NCBI GenBank assembly: GCA_020698575.1
Contig: CM036240.1
Coordinates: 24,887,211 to 24,951,210, forward strand
Length of the DNA stretch: 64,000 nucleotides
Origin: Bostrychus sinensis
Lineage: Eukaryota; Chordata; Actinopteri; Gobiiformes; Eleotridae
Reading direction: 5' to 3'
Shown: positions 34,571-49,500 of the stretch, in pieces
Layout of the letters: the number at the start of each line of letters is the position of its first letter
How positions within the stretch are numbered: position 1 is the first letter of the stretch
Notes under the pieces: model-generated
Databases searched by the model: none
Told to the model about the DNA's origin: nothing
Seen by the model: the letters and a program-made list of their open reading frames with translations, nothing else
Made by a program: the position numbers and the translations under genes

Positions 34571-37500
34571 CTGTGATGTGTCAGAGGGCAAAGTGGAGAG
34601 GTGACATTAGGAGCAGAAGTGTGCAACAGGATTAACATGAACAAACAGCTGCTTAAAAATGTAAATATGCTGATCTAGGATGCCATTTATGTGAAAAAAA
34701 CTAGGGCTGCTCAAACCAAAATGTACTCCCAATATTACAATAGTTAATGTGTTAGGAATTTACACTTGTTTTATTTCAGATAGAACAAAGAGAGAAAACA
34801 CCACCAAGTCTCATTTACAATTGAGTTTATAAATATTTTTTTCCCAAAAGGTGATTTTAATTATGTAAGTATGTATCACCATCACATCATTCAACAACAA
34901 TATAACATATGTTCCTGAAACAGTGCAGCTCTAATACATGCACACTCAGATTTTGAACAATTAAAATTAGCATGCTGACACAGCCCAAATACTAGGCCCC
35001 CTTTCTAATGACACAAAGCAGCTGCTCATAAAAAGGCCTGTTATTCTGGGATCTCCATTTACATTATAAAAAAAAACAACTCCATTTCTGGATCCAATTC
35101 CACAAAGGGCCTGCTCTGTTTAGAGTTGGTGGAAGTAGGAAAGCAGTTATTTACCCAAGTTTTCTCGGCTTCCTCTTACTCCCCTGGTAGTCCAGAGTTC
35201 TCTGAGGAAAGGGCCAAGAGCACACAGTCAAAAGATGAGCAGAGAGTCATTAATTTTTAATTCAAAGTGATTTTGTGTTGAATGCGAGCAGATGCTGATA
35301 ATATCAGAAGTCACAGCATAATTTTTTCTGATCAAAGGGCTCAAGTGAGTCTGATGAAGCATGCATCTTGCTCAGCTTTGATAAACCACATCAATTATTC
35401 ACCGTGAAGGCAGACATCCTGACATGAAAGCAACAGATAAAGAGCATAAGCACATGTTCAAGACAAGAGGCAGAGGAGCGTGGGGGTGGGGCTCCAGGGT
35501 CTGGCACAGGTAGGCTTAATTGTATTATCATCTGGAACCAAAGTCAGACAAAGGCCTTTATCGCCACTTTGAACTCACATTTAGCTGGTTGTAGTACAGG
35601 CTGTCCTCAGGGCTGTTGAGCAGCTTGGGTTGCTGGCCCCGGCGGCGAGGAGTTCTCTGCTGTGGCTTCATCACTGGACCTGCAACAGAGAAAAACAGGG
35701 CACCACTCCAAGCAAAACAACAACACGCAGCGGCACACGGTGGTGGTGATGACAGAAGAAGCAAAAACAGCAGCGTCCCACATCCTAAACCTGCACACAC
35801 TGTGACCAAGTGCCAGAAACTTTTAATTTACTTAAGTGAGATTATGTAATGTCGTCGATGAGCTGACTCAATAACAGATTAACATTTCATAAATGTGCAC
35901 AAATACACATCATCTGGATGGATCTCTACTGCAAGGAACTTGACTATGGTTAAGTCAGTTAAACTGTCATTAAGCAAACAAACCCAGCTCATACACTTCT
36001 TCATCAGAAATGTTGCTACCTGAACTGACAAAGATTTAGAACTAGTCTTTTTCTTAATATTCAAATATTTTCTACAAATATGGAACCATGGGCTTTGGTT
36101 ACGCCATCAGCATCACACAGAGGTGCTGCCCATTGACAGACCAGGACATTCTCCCAGAGCAAAGGAGGTAGAGGGGATTGTGCCTGCATTTTCATTTTAT
36201 TCAGAGACACGTGACTAAGATAGCTGATCACGTAAACACCAATTTCCAGACCACCAGTTGTGACACTTTTCTCTATTTTCTCAATTATTTGTATTGGTAA
36301 TATGGTAATATGCCCTGAATAAATATTTTATTACAACACACTAAGTGACATACTGATTATAAACATGAGATATCATTAAATGACAACCTCCTCATTAGGC
36401 TTTGTACTTCTGTCTACAATGGCACATCGTGTTTCAAAATTTATAGGTTACAAAAGTGTGTTTAAAAGCTGAGACAACTTTACATCTATATTTAATCTAT
36501 ATTTAATGTCAGATAGCGTTTTATCTTCCTCGCTGATGTCTCGAGTGAGACAGGACATTTCTTCATCATCTCTCTACCTCGGTTCCTCTACCCTGACTAA
36601 AGCTGCATTTGCTTTTTCCATCTTAACACTACTTTGTACTCACTTTGAACAGACCTCATCACATCTCAATCCTACAGATCAAAGCCCGGCGCTCCATCTC
36701 TTTCCTTAGCTTTCTTGATGTTATTCAAACCAGCTCAGGTTTACTAAAGTCACACTGTGTAAATGGCCAGAAAGTTCCTGTCAGGCCTGGCATATTAGCG
36801 CACTCTGACCGTGAATCTTATCAGTATATTCCTTGGAGGTGTAAACTGTCCACTGCAATTCCATTTAACCTGCCAGGATTTGAGGATTTTTGACAGCTCC
36901 TATATAGTCTGAATAATATCTGTGAAAATAAAAGTTGCGTATATTTTACTAAACATGCTTAGGCTGACTGGATCATAAGCTCTCAGTTTGTACACCATGC
37001 AGCCTTCAAAAACAAGTGTACTAGAGGTAAACCAAAATAAACGTATTACAAATGTGGCTAGTGTTGAGCTAAAAATGTCTATAAATAGGACTTTGCTCTG
37101 CTAATGATTGTAAAATGGTTTTGATAAGCAAATGTTGTATTCCCCTGGAATTGCATCAAAGTGTTTATTCACACATAATGAATCCTGACAACCTTGAATG
37201 TTTCCAAATAAAATAGTTGCTCAGTAGAAAACTGCTATTGGGTTAAGACAAGAATATTAAGCTTATTCACAGTGATGGCAACCAGCATGTATTTTGTGAA
37301 ACATCTATGCACAGCAGCTAACTATTAATGTTTGAACTGTGTAGGTTAGCTTTGTTAGTTCATATAATTTTTAACTGTGTGTGTTACCAAAGACTGTTAA
37401 ACTTCTTAAATTTACTAGCAAACATAAAGGACATTTTTTGACCTTTCAAGTCTTAGACAGTACATTGGAGAAGTGACAGGAAATTAAGGGGGGAAAATGT

Positions 37501-40500
37501 TGGTGTCTGGACTTGAAGCAACAATGCTGAGGCAAGCTGTAGTAGCTGCATATATGCAAATGTGCTCTACCTAGTGAGCTATACTGCTGCACCAAACCAG
37601 ACATTTAGGGTCAATTTGCAGGGGACAGAACAAATGGAGGTACATTATGCATTTGGATAAAGGTTTAACTGATCAACAATCAGGGGCAGTACAAACATGC
37701 AGAATGACCCACTTCCCATAGTGAATAAATGAGAGAGTGAATAATCGTCTGTGTAGGTCAGTCCTGTGGCCCCCTAACTGGTCATTGCTAAGGGTGCCCC
37801 CTCCTCTTGGATGAATTGGAGAAAAAAAATATAGAAAAACAGGTGAATAGTAAATTTTTTAAAATGTTTTTCTGCTATTTTAGTTGAAATGGTTGTTAAG
37901 ACAGTAAGAGGTATTTATTTGTAGGCAGTAGACCGGTTGGTAGGATCTGAAACATGACACGTGGGAGTTGAACATCAGTGTGTATCAGTTGTGACCTCCA
38001 GCGATTACAGTGCGCGGCAGATCAGAGGATGGGTCAGACTTCCCATCTCTGTTCTCCTGTTTGGGAAATCACTGCCATTTGATCCAGGCCAGCCCCAGAG
38101 GAATGCTGCTGCGGCAGATATATTACAGACGGGGAGGCTGCCAACTAGCTGCTGGCATGGGAGCCCCTGCTTGGACATGGGCAACCTGAAGCGAGGAGGG
38201 GTCAGGCTTTGGCTAAATGATGGTGGCTAACGGGTGCTGTTCTGGGTGGAGAGAAATAATGCTCGACTGGAAATACTGTATGAAGGCACTGTACAACACA
38301 TAATATTGATTCTCTCTATCAAAAGAGAGCCATGCTGGGTTTGCCAGAGACTTTTATATTGTGTATGTTTGCTTTTTTCAGATAAAAAGAAGCAGAATTC
38401 TTTTTGAGATAGGTGCGTCTTTCATTTTCAAAGAGAGGCAGATGACTCGTATTACATCTCTAAATACCACTTTGAAATCCCTTGAAATCAGAACACAGCT
38501 CAAAAAGAAAAACATAAAAGAGCTGCTAAAAGGGATTTTTAGTGGAATAAATTAAAGATGTATCGATTTATTTCCCGGATCACGTGCGCCAATCACCTGA
38601 CTTTCTCCCAGACCGCAGCAACCACTTGGGCTTTGTCTATTCAGATGGAGGCATAGATTATAGAGAAAATCATCAGGAGGGGCCTTTGATGTCTAATTGA
38701 AGCATGTGCAACCCAGACCCTTCTTTTTACCTCGTAAGCGTCCCATCTCAGCCACACACAAACTTAAATTATTTCTTAGTTGCAAACAAGGGCCTAAAAG
38801 GGATATCCAGGCAGGTACAACAGAATTTACAGAACCTCTGAGATTTACAACTGCCCTGATCATTCTGTTCATCAGTCTTAATAGTCTTAATAGCCTCTTG
38901 TATACTTTTGATTATGATCCCTACTGGCAGATAGTATGGTAAAAAGAGAAGTCCCCTACATCTGTTTTTTTTTTTAGCGGGAAGTTTTTAGTTAGGGGGG
39001 ATTTTTCACACTGAAATAAATCATTTCCGCTGACAGACAATTTTGATATTTGACTCCAAAAATGTTGAAGCATCTCAGAAGTCAAGACTAGTCAATCATT
39101 TGTCAAAGACAGAGCATGTGTAGTGTGAACACACTGCATGAGGGAAGGAGTGAGGAGAATGGCCCTACAGTGAAGTGATTACATGGTTATGAAGCCATTG
39201 ACTATGTCTACAACATATAAAAGTTGTTTAATGAAGAAAAATAAATTTATTAAAGATCCTATGTTGCTAAATCTCTGTGTAATTATAAACCTCTTTTTAA
39301 AACATTTAAACAAGAGTAATCATCTAATAGTATAATGTGATCATTCGTTTAAAAAAAAAAAAAACATGACCTTGATATGTCATTTAGCCTTCATTATCAA
39401 GCTCCCATTAGTTAGTCTATATCACTTTGGCTATTCAGTGGCAAAACTGAAAAAGTGTATCTTTGAATTCTGAAATTCAAATGGGAAGCAACATCTGATT
39501 TCAGGAGATGGAATTTTAAACTTTGTGGTATAACACTGAATGACTCAATATGTGAATAAAATTACAGAGAAGTTGTGAGAATTATTCTGCACCTTGATTT
39601 TACGTCTGAGAAGATTATTCTGTGGGAACTGTGATGATGAGTAGTTTGGAAGTACATCCTGTTAACTACTCCTACTGACATTAAGAGGATTACGTAGGTA
39701 GCATCAGACAGAGGCAACTCCTTCCGATGAGTTGAGTCTTTCCTATCCCTTCCAAATCTCCACTGCCGCTACGTTGAGTCTGTAATTTGCCTAAAACTGA
39801 AGGCATCCGGTTGGGGCGCTCTGAGACAGACAGATGAATTGTGCAGGGTAGAGACAGTGAGAGGGAGGGAGAGTATTTGAGTGGGGAACATGGAGAGGGT
39901 GGATCGTTTGTCGGGCAGATGCATGTTGATGCTGCAGCTGCACCTGGTGGCTCAAACTTGGCCGACATGTGAGCAGAGGTTTAAGAGCTGAGGGAGGAAG
40001 TAGGGCAGAAAAGTGAAAAGAACTGGTGACTGTGGCTTTCACCTCACAGCAGTTTAGAGTCCACATTTGCTCTCAGTAGATCCAGCAGGAGTTATAGAGA
40101 GTAAGGCCCAAAGAAAATGCTCTAAACCATTTTCCAGTGACTGCGCCATGTTAAATTCTGACATGACAGCACTATCACTAACTATGCCTGAGTCTATCTT
40201 CTCAGTGCCTTTGTTGTCCTTTCAAACGACCAGGTTAACTGTCTTCTGTGCTGCAGAGGTAATTGGTCTCTGTGTTGTGGCTCGAGTTTATCACCGTCTC
40301 TCTCGACACATATGTTTACCACTACTATAATCTTCAAAAAGCCTGTTAACATAAGTAGCTCAGCTTTCATACACCATAAAGTCAGCTCTGACAGATCCAC
40401 AGCGCCATCCTGTTTACCACGCTGAGGAGCATAAGCAGTGCTCTGATCATATCGCAGGCTTTATTTCAGTGTACGCTTCTCTGTGACTCGATTCCAAACA

Positions 40501-43500
40501 TGTTGTATTAATATTCCAGCTCTGAAGACAGGTGACGAGAGGTGACAACCACTTGAATGAGCGGCTTACATGAATACAGTGTGTATGTGTAACATTTCAC
40601 TGACAAAACATGGGGAATCAAAGGTTGAAGCAGCAGACATCAGAGAGCGCCTCCAGTACTTTAATGCTCTCATACTCTCACAACATGCAGCACCAGGGGT
40701 ATTCAGCTTAGAAGTGACAAATAGTTGCCTAGCCTAATGTTAAGTCTTCCACCGAAGGGCACAGTTCACTTCTGTCTTTCAATGCAATTTGAAGTTAACT
40801 TTGGTAAACTATCATTAATTTACTTAAATGGTTATGGAACTGTTTCAAAGTGCTTCTCAACTTTCTAAATTTATAGCACAAAATCAAAAAGGTTTCTGCA
40901 TTTTGAATAACTTTTCTTGTTATGTGGTCCTTGCATGTGTGTGTGGTGTTAGGTCCACTTAATGACTCTCGTACTATTATAAAAACCCTCTCATAAGGAT
41001 ACCAAAAACAGAAAGCTATCTGAGCCCTAAGCAGAAACTGTGCTATAGACAAAAATGCACAGTATCGCTCTGGGGCAATTTGGATTTCTATTTTTCCAAA
41101 TTTTGATTCATCTGACAGAACAGTTCGAGATTTTATCCAGTCATGTCAATGTCATGTTACCGATGTCATGTCATGCCACCAATCAATCTCATTATTTGCA
41201 TTGCTTTAGTAAAGCTTTGTTGCCCCTTTCAAACTTTTTCAGACGAGTTGCAGCCATCAAATTAATTTAATAATTGTTTTCTTCAGGAAATGGTAGAATA
41301 TCTAAATTTGAACACCTGATAGTTATTTATGTTCTATTATGAATTTACAGATGAGTGCATTTCATTTTATATACATTTCACAGCAACTGTTTTGGAACTA
41401 GGCTTGTATAAATAAATGCTGGGCTTTCCACTTGAAATACCCAACGTTCGTCAAACACACAGAGGGTTTCCAGGTCATTCTCCGGAGTGGCTTTAATGGG
41501 AGCAGGGTGTCAAGAGTATGCTGCGTCTGGAGGCTGGGCTAATTCGATTTCCATGCCTATTCTGTGTTTTTTTTTTCTATGGTGTCCTGAAACACTCCAG
41601 GTTGAGCCGCACAGCAGCACTGATCACCAGAGGCAACACAGGGATGAGACACAGGAAGGAGCCTGGTCTCCAAACATCTGGCAGGGCAACACTCACTCAA
41701 CCTCGGGACAGAAAAAAAGAGAGCAGGCCCTCAGATCTGCTGGGATCAAAGTGTGCCCTCAGTGCCTTAGCCACCATGGCCTCTCTCAACATATTCAAAT
41801 GGGGTTTCCTGAAAGCACCCGCCACAAGCAGACCTCCTAAATGGGAAAAGATGAACACCTGAAAATCTCCCAGACACAATATGAAATGTTTAGTAAAGCT
41901 TGTGGTAGAAAGGGGGAGGTCTTTTTAGTTGACTGACATGAAAACAGAATGGAGATAAATAGTTGTTTTTTTTTTTTATTATTTTGCTAAATTGCACTAG
42001 TCAAAGTGTGCAATTAATTACAAAAAGTGTAACTTTTAACCATTTTATACTTGGACTTATTTAGATCCATTTAGATCCAACAAAAAAGAGAGAATAAAAA
42101 GGGATATAAGCAACAGTATAGAATTTAGATGTGGGCTTGAGGGAATATATTCAGTTAATTATTTTAAATAAATCAAAATTCAAAATCTTAATAACTTTGT
42201 CAACAACTACAATAGTAATACATCAGTTATATGGAGTATTGCATTCAAATGTGCAAGCTTTATAGATCAGCATTTTGAATCATTTAGAATCAGTCCAAAT
42301 TGATGTGGTTAAAATCAGCTGTTCAATGAAACGAACATAAAAGAAAACTTCTGCATATGGCATATGGTTGTGTTTAATGGTGATTGACGTTATAAATTTG
42401 TCAAACACAGGCTTCTTAACATCAGTGATGCCTGGGAGCGGGGGTCACCTGTACACAGCATTACCGAATTAGCCGCTATCTAACCCAGACCTGCTGCAGC
42501 GTGCTGACACTAATCCTGGTCCCGCTGGAGAGCTCCGTCTGTGTTACATTATCATGTCTAATCCCCATAATCTCACAGCCTCGCCACTAAACACTATCCC
42601 ACCTTCGTCTCTTACCTCATACCCTCTCTAATAACATTAATGAAGGTCCAAGCCCCCCTTTACACTGGGTGCCTGAGCAGTGGGCTGGGTGACGGCCATA
42701 ATAGCAGACCCCCTGCCTCAGCCTCTAAGGCAGACTGAATTAATGTAATTCATGGCCCAGGGCAAAAACCAAAGCAAACATATGTTCAACAAATCAGGGT
42801 TTGTGTATTTTCTTGTCACTGATGCTGTGTAGCTCTATTAAAGTCATTGATGAGATCCTTAGTAAAGGGCTCGCAGCTCAGGAAACGTAGTCTTTGAAGT
42901 GCTCCTGGCACCTTTAAAGCCCCCCCCACTCTCCATGAGACGTTTATGATGAGCTGACCTAGGTTATTAAAATACCACAGAAATGATTGCCCGTAATGTG
43001 TCTCTCTTTTCCATGTCAACAAAGAATGACAGCGGAGGATTGGCGGGGATGAAAGGTTGAAAGGGCTCCCGTATTAAAAATGGCATTTTATCCATTAAAG
43101 CAGGATTTCTGCTGTCTCTTTGTGTAATTACCTGCACCCGCCAGCTCTGTGCCTGGGCTTACCTTGTTTACACTGCATGTCTCGCAGTCTGACTGTCTCC
43201 CTGCAAGGCTTCGCTACACTGTCTTCTGACTTGCCTTTGTCTCTTTTGACGTCTTTCACATGTCTGTCTTGGCTGTCGGGGCCGACCTTGAAAGAGCAGG
43301 CATAAACACACCCAGAAGAGCCATGTCAATGCAAGTGCGACAAATATACACAAGTTCAAGCAAGTCCCTTAATGTGCTTTTAATCTAGCATGTGAACTGT
43401 ATTCATTTATTTACAATTTACAATTTGGCACACATATAACTCAAACCCATTAATGTGCTTTGCAATGTTAATCAAATGCTAATGCAATTGCATATCCCCT

Positions 43501-46500
43501 TTTCTCGGCCCTACCTCCTAGCAAACAGCACCACACTGACTTAATTGTGAGGGGAAAAACAGCACATACAGACGTCCTCTTGTATTTAATTTGATCTTGA
43601 ATAAAAGAGCTATAGGAAAGTATTAATCTGCTTAACATTTCTAAGTACATCCTCCAAAGGATTTTGCTTTTTTAATCTTACATATGCTCAGCAGAGTTAC
43701 TGGCAAAAACTGTACATTTTCCTCATTTCATCCTTTCAACATCAAATGGTGAGCAGCAAAAATTGGATCAGACTTCAAAGACTGTGATGTGCTCCAAGTC
43801 ACGGAGTGGCTCTTCTATTTCACATATTGAATCCGAGCAGGATATCAAAGTGCTACCAAAGAACCTCAGGTCTTTACTAAAAAAGGGGTCTAACATCTGT
43901 AGAAAGAGGAGCGCAAAGACAAATCACCTCGGGGAAGAGCGAGCATTTATTCTCAGCCGTGAATTTCCAGCCTTTTGATTCTCCCGTTCCTGTACCACCC
44001 TGTCTTCTCGGTTGAGATGGAGGCTGGAGCAAGAGCACTCTTTTGTCTCAAGGACTTAAAAAAATTCCCAAAGAATAATCTGTGCTAAAGCAGCACTGAG
44101 TGGCATTATAAATATGCAGCTAATGCTAGGAAAATGGAAATGCCTATTTGATTCATATCCAGGTACTTACATTTTGTCTTAGTATGTAATCATTGTCTGC
44201 TTGAACGTCATCTGACCTGTAAAAAAAACAATATAAACACAAAAATCACCGCCTACTACATTTATTGTTTTATTGTGTAATTATGCAATTTCTTACAGTG
44301 CATGTCTCATTACTAATGTTCCATAATAAAAAAAAACAAAGAGAAAAGGGCATGCCAGTCGCAGTCATGCTCTGAGTCTAGGTCCTGGTGATGCAACTGG
44401 AGGCTCTGCTGTTTGGATGCAAACACGATTTCATGCATGGCAGGCAGGAGGGATATCAATAGAGAAGTGAACAGCATGTAGGTGAGAAGATAGACGTTAC
44501 AGAAGGAAAATGGGCCAGATAATGTCAAAATAAATCTATATGGAGAGATTCCAACACTGATTAAACAGAATTGTTAAGTGGTGGTTTGAAGTTTTTCTCA
44601 CCAAGGAATATGATTGTAAACACTGAGTTAAAGTCCCAGAAGATACATTGAGCAGTTTGAGTATACAACAAGCATAACACTTTCAGATGTGAAAATCCAG
44701 TATTTTGGAGTTTGGAGAGTCCAGAAGTCACTCAAGATCCAATCATGTGATTTGGTTGATTTTGTTGCTATTGGCAATATTTTACCATTTTAAATGCTCC
44801 ATAGGCTTGTGATTATTCCAATATAGAGTATTTGCATACAAATAAAAAATAAAATACATTAGAAAAGGTCACACTTCCCTGAAAGTAAATGTCAGAGGAT
44901 TTCTAAAATATCAGATGAATGAGCTGGGTACGTAGATGAGATTATGAAGCAAAAACGTGGATCCCATGTGTGCTGCTGTTCAGTCAGTGGCTGCCTCTTG
45001 CTTGGCACATACTTTCTTAATGACTGGCCTGCCCATATGCTGAAACAAACACAAGCCCTCAGCTCGTACATCTGGAGACCAGGGCCTGGCCCCATTTGTG
45101 GTCAGACAATTGTGCTATCTTGGTGGAAAGATATTTATTACATTTATAAAACTGGAAGAGGAGGTGCTCAGGGTGGAGCGTTCTCTTTGAGTTAAAACAA
45201 CAGTACACTGCAAAGCAAATGGAGGTTATCCAGCTTCAGCAGGATGAATGACAAGTATTTGGGGCCCCTTGCTTCAGTGGTGTTTTCCACAAAAATATTC
45301 CTCTAATGAAGGACAATGTCAGAGCTCACCTAGTGTTCTCCTCCTTGGTGGTTGCCCTTCCAGCCTCAGAGTGACATCTCTGCTTTTGGGGTCTGTGATC
45401 CTGTCTCACCCGATGACCCCTATAAGCTGTACAGTATATGTTATAAGCATATCACAATAATGTTTTAAAGGTAAACATTTAATAAAAGGCCAAATCAAGG
45501 ACATGAGGAGAATTTGAAAAGTGGGGTTGAGGAACAGTGCCATTATTCCTAATGATTCTAATGATTCCAAACAGGTGGAAAAATACTTTAACAAGCCAGT
45601 AAAACAGTAAAATAAAACTTTTTAGGAAAAATTAATCAATTCTAAAAATGGTGCAGGGCACATGCCCCCCAGTTTCAGTGGTCATTACAGCCATGGCCCA
45701 AGTAATAAAAGAACAAAAAGGGAAAAAAATTTAAACTATAAACTAAACATAACAAAATCAAAAATGTCAATGAACAAACAAGTGGTTAAGTATGTAAGTA
45801 TGTATGCTGAGCATTAGTGATTACTGGGAAATACTGAGTTTTGACGAATTGTAAACAGATCCTGCTGATTTGGTGCTTCAACGGGCTTTGTGTTTTTCTT
45901 GTAGAATGATATGCACAGGAAAGAGAGCTCAAGTGCATTGTTGAGCCTGGTAGTCTTTGCATGGTCTAATCTGATCGATGGTGAGCATGTCCCTCAGGCC
46001 CCGCTGAGATCTGAGGAGCCACCAGCCTCATACATTTGAAAGGCATCTGTTTATTTTCAGAATGCAAATGCAGCCCACCTCAAAGGCTATAAGCTGCGGA
46101 GGGCATACAATGTGAATGTGCTGGAGTGGCCCGCCGGGGGCTGAGGCCCCACTTATGTCAGGTTCAGGTTTTCCCCTTGAACCGGGGCCACACACAAACA
46201 GCTGCTCAAAGAGAGGCAGCGGCAGCAACAGAGGCTTCCCTCACACCGATGTTTAGCCATTCTTCTGCGTTATTTACAAGGGTTTTAATGAGAGGCATTT
46301 ACACAAGGTGAGCGAGCGACGGAGATGCTCCATGTGCCAGATGAGGGCAGCCCTGAGGAGAGCCGGGGGTAACAATGCCAAATCTCCTCCCCCTGCCCTC
46401 CTCTCTCCTGCCCCTTTGGCACACACCCTTGTCCTCCAGTGACGAGGAGGGGGGACAGGAAGGTTAATGTGCCCACTTTGATCTCCATCAAGGCACACTG

Positions 46501-49500
46501 AGTAAGAATTAATTTACATTTCAGATGAAAAGGTTGACAGTATAAAAAGGCATCTTGTTTCTGGTATGTGAGAGCTGTGTAATAGGCCAGGAATGTGAGA
46601 GGAAGTGGTGAGGAAGCAGAAGGATAAGCCCCTCTCTTGCCTTTTACTGGGAACGAGATGAAAGGGAAAACGGATCTCAGTGTGCACTGTTCTTCTGAAA
46701 CATGGGGACCAAATGCTGCCCAAACTTTCAAAAGCTTTCCTCTATGCATTATTAATTAATGATTACTGTTTCGCAGGCCACTCATTGAGATCAAAAAGGT
46801 GTTTCACAAAGATGGAAGATTTTGAGGCCTTTATCATTTTTTTTCTGTTGAAAAGCTGGAAAAAACTTGGTTGAATTACCAGCAGACTATCTTTGATTGT
46901 AAAAGAAAGTTTGGGTCTGAACTTTATTTTACCATACCTGACTGAATACAAACTGCAGCCTCCTCTCGCTCCTTCTTGATTTGCTTGTGGTGCTGACGGG
47001 CTACATAGCCCCTCCAGGCTGAAGGAAAATAGAGTCAGTGTATGTGTGTTTGTAAATGATTGCTGAGCTACCACTGTAAAACAAAATATACTGCACAGAC
47101 TACACAAGATCCCACTTCAAAACAAGGCTGAACCAGGTGGCAGAGCGATGGATCCCTTTGAACTCGCTGAGGTCTCATTGTCTGCTCTGAAGTATTGCTT
47201 TTAACCCTTATAGGTCAAGCTGTGGTTTTCAAACTCATCTCTTTCAAGAAAAAAATAACTGCATAATGGACTATAGGTCACAGTAATTATTCCTACTGTA
47301 GGTTTGCACCTGTTTCATTACATGATACAAAGATTGGTGTCTTCATTTGGTACTCGTGTTTACTGTTTGTGGTTGTACCTGACTGGATAATGATGGCACT
47401 TCGGTTTCTTCTTCCCTTCTCTCTTCGGTAACGGCGTGCCCCGAGCCAGCCTTTGGTATAGGCTTGCATCACCACCACCCGTGCAATCACTTCCCTCAAA
47501 AGTAGGTTGAGCTGCTCTATGTGGTAGTACCTAAGGAAAACCTGGTCAACATGATTACACACATTTGTATGACTGCATTACAAACCTCAGGTTTTAATTT
47601 TTCATGTGACAAATACATTACCTTTGTCTTCCCCATTACCCAATTCTCAATTTTGGCCCGCTCCAATATGGCAATGGAATTTTCTTTACTAGGCTCAGGC
47701 AGCTGATGTGCCCGAAAAGCAAGATAGTAATACCTGTGATAAAAAAGAAATGATAACTCAAATGTGCAAGTGTGCAGGAATAATGTGTCGTCCATTTATT
47801 TCAAGAGAAAACAAAAAACAAACATATGGAATAAATTAATACAAGCAGTAATGTCCTTAAAACCCTGATCCATGATAATTCCAAGTGTACAAATAAAGTA
47901 CAGTATATTCAGTATAGAACTCTTTGAGACAAAATGAAGAGTCATGCAAACGGCACAATCTGTGGTTAAATTTGAAAAATGTACCTGTATTTTTATGGTA
48001 CTGTACTTCTGTAAGGTTATTAGTGTTTTATCAGGAATATTTTTAAGACCTGATTGGACACAAGCGGCCACAAGTTGGAGGGTGTAAGCAGAAACTGAGT
48101 GTGTCTGAGTGGTGAGGCTTCAACAGAGGCCCATTGTTGCAGCACTTTACAGGGGCTCATAGTGTCTGATTTCAGTGGCCACCGTCAATGCCCATTAGCC
48201 AGCAACGAACCTGCCACATGTTTATCTGGGGCTGGCCACTGATCCTCTTGTTGGAGTTTACAAATACCAGCAGAGGATAAAGTGGCTCAAACTGTTCAGG
48301 GACATCAAGGCTCCAAAAGTAGTAGTTCATCTCTTGTGTTCTGGCATTGGTCAAAAAGGAGAACAACAACAAGAAGGAAAACTTCTTTGAACTTGCTCCC
48401 CGCCTCAATCTACAGCCTTTCATTCTAATTCCTGTTGATACCTGTTATTTCTTTGATGGTAAATACAAAGCACTGCTTGGTAACATCAGACAAGCCTTTG
48501 ATATAAGAGTGCAAATTTAAATCAGTTTTTACTAAAGGTGCAGTTTAACCATTTGTCTGTGTGCACTACTCCTGTCTGGATCAGGGAGGATGATATAAAT
48601 TAAATACCAACATTCAAATAAGGTCTTAAGAAACTCTCCCTTATTTGCACAAATACACAATTTAAATGAGGAAAATGGCAATATTTACAGATATTACAGA
48701 TTTTCAGATTTTCAAATAAACATTACATTTAGGACACAGAGGGAGTTGTGTAGTTGTTCAAAGTTATGGTTTCTTACATCAACAAAGGGCAGGAGCAAGT
48801 TAGTTAAATTTTATATCATCTCTAAGTGTCCACATTAGAGGTGGCTGAAATACATTTTAGTGTTTAATCAAACATTACGTTTCTTTGTATTCCTTTAGAG
48901 TTTTATGTGATTTTTCTTGTCTCTGTGTTTGGGTAATACACAGTAGTATTTTACTTTTTTATTTAAAGTTAAGTTTCTCTAATAAATAAATCTTTTGCAA
49001 CACCACTGGGACCAGCAGACTCTTTTTGATTTTCACTGAGTTTCAAACTCTTGATAAATAGTAAATAGTAAAAGCTTGGTTGAAAGAGCCGCAGGATGTA
49101 GCCTTGTACTAGGACTAATGGCTGCCAATTAGTCAGTGTCTTGGACTTCTCCAGTTGCGGCCATGTGTAATTAAAAAGACCTGTGTTTTGTGTTGTGTCT
49201 CTTGGGAGGGGCAGCTCGTACCTGTTGACAAACTCCTCAAACGGGATGCGGTGGGAGTAGCCCTGTTGGCGGATGTTGACCGTCTCCAGGAGGCCTGTAT
49301 ATCGCAGCTGCACCAGCACTCGCTCCTTACAGAAACGCAGCGCCTGTCTGTCGTCATTGGGTTTGATACAGCGCACAAAGTGGGGCTGGCCAACCACCAT
49401 TTTAGACAATAGGTCCATCAGAGAGTACTGCACAAACACACACAATCACATAATCAGCACAGAGCAGTTTCCATTTGAACTAACATTATCAAAGTCCTTA

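Noticed and set aside
36645..36893. 82-codon plus-strand open frame between myo3b exons
   Set aside because: Looks protein-like in composition, but no motif, no splice context and no family could be named.
39905..39960. CTCF-like word (CACCTGGTGGC) near 39945
   Set aside because: Misses invariant positions of the consensus on either strand.
46285..46749. 154-codon minus-strand open frame in a myo3b intron
   Set aside because: No family likeness, no fitting splice sites, and phase of the flanking exons leaves no place for it. Kept only as a possible non-coding block.
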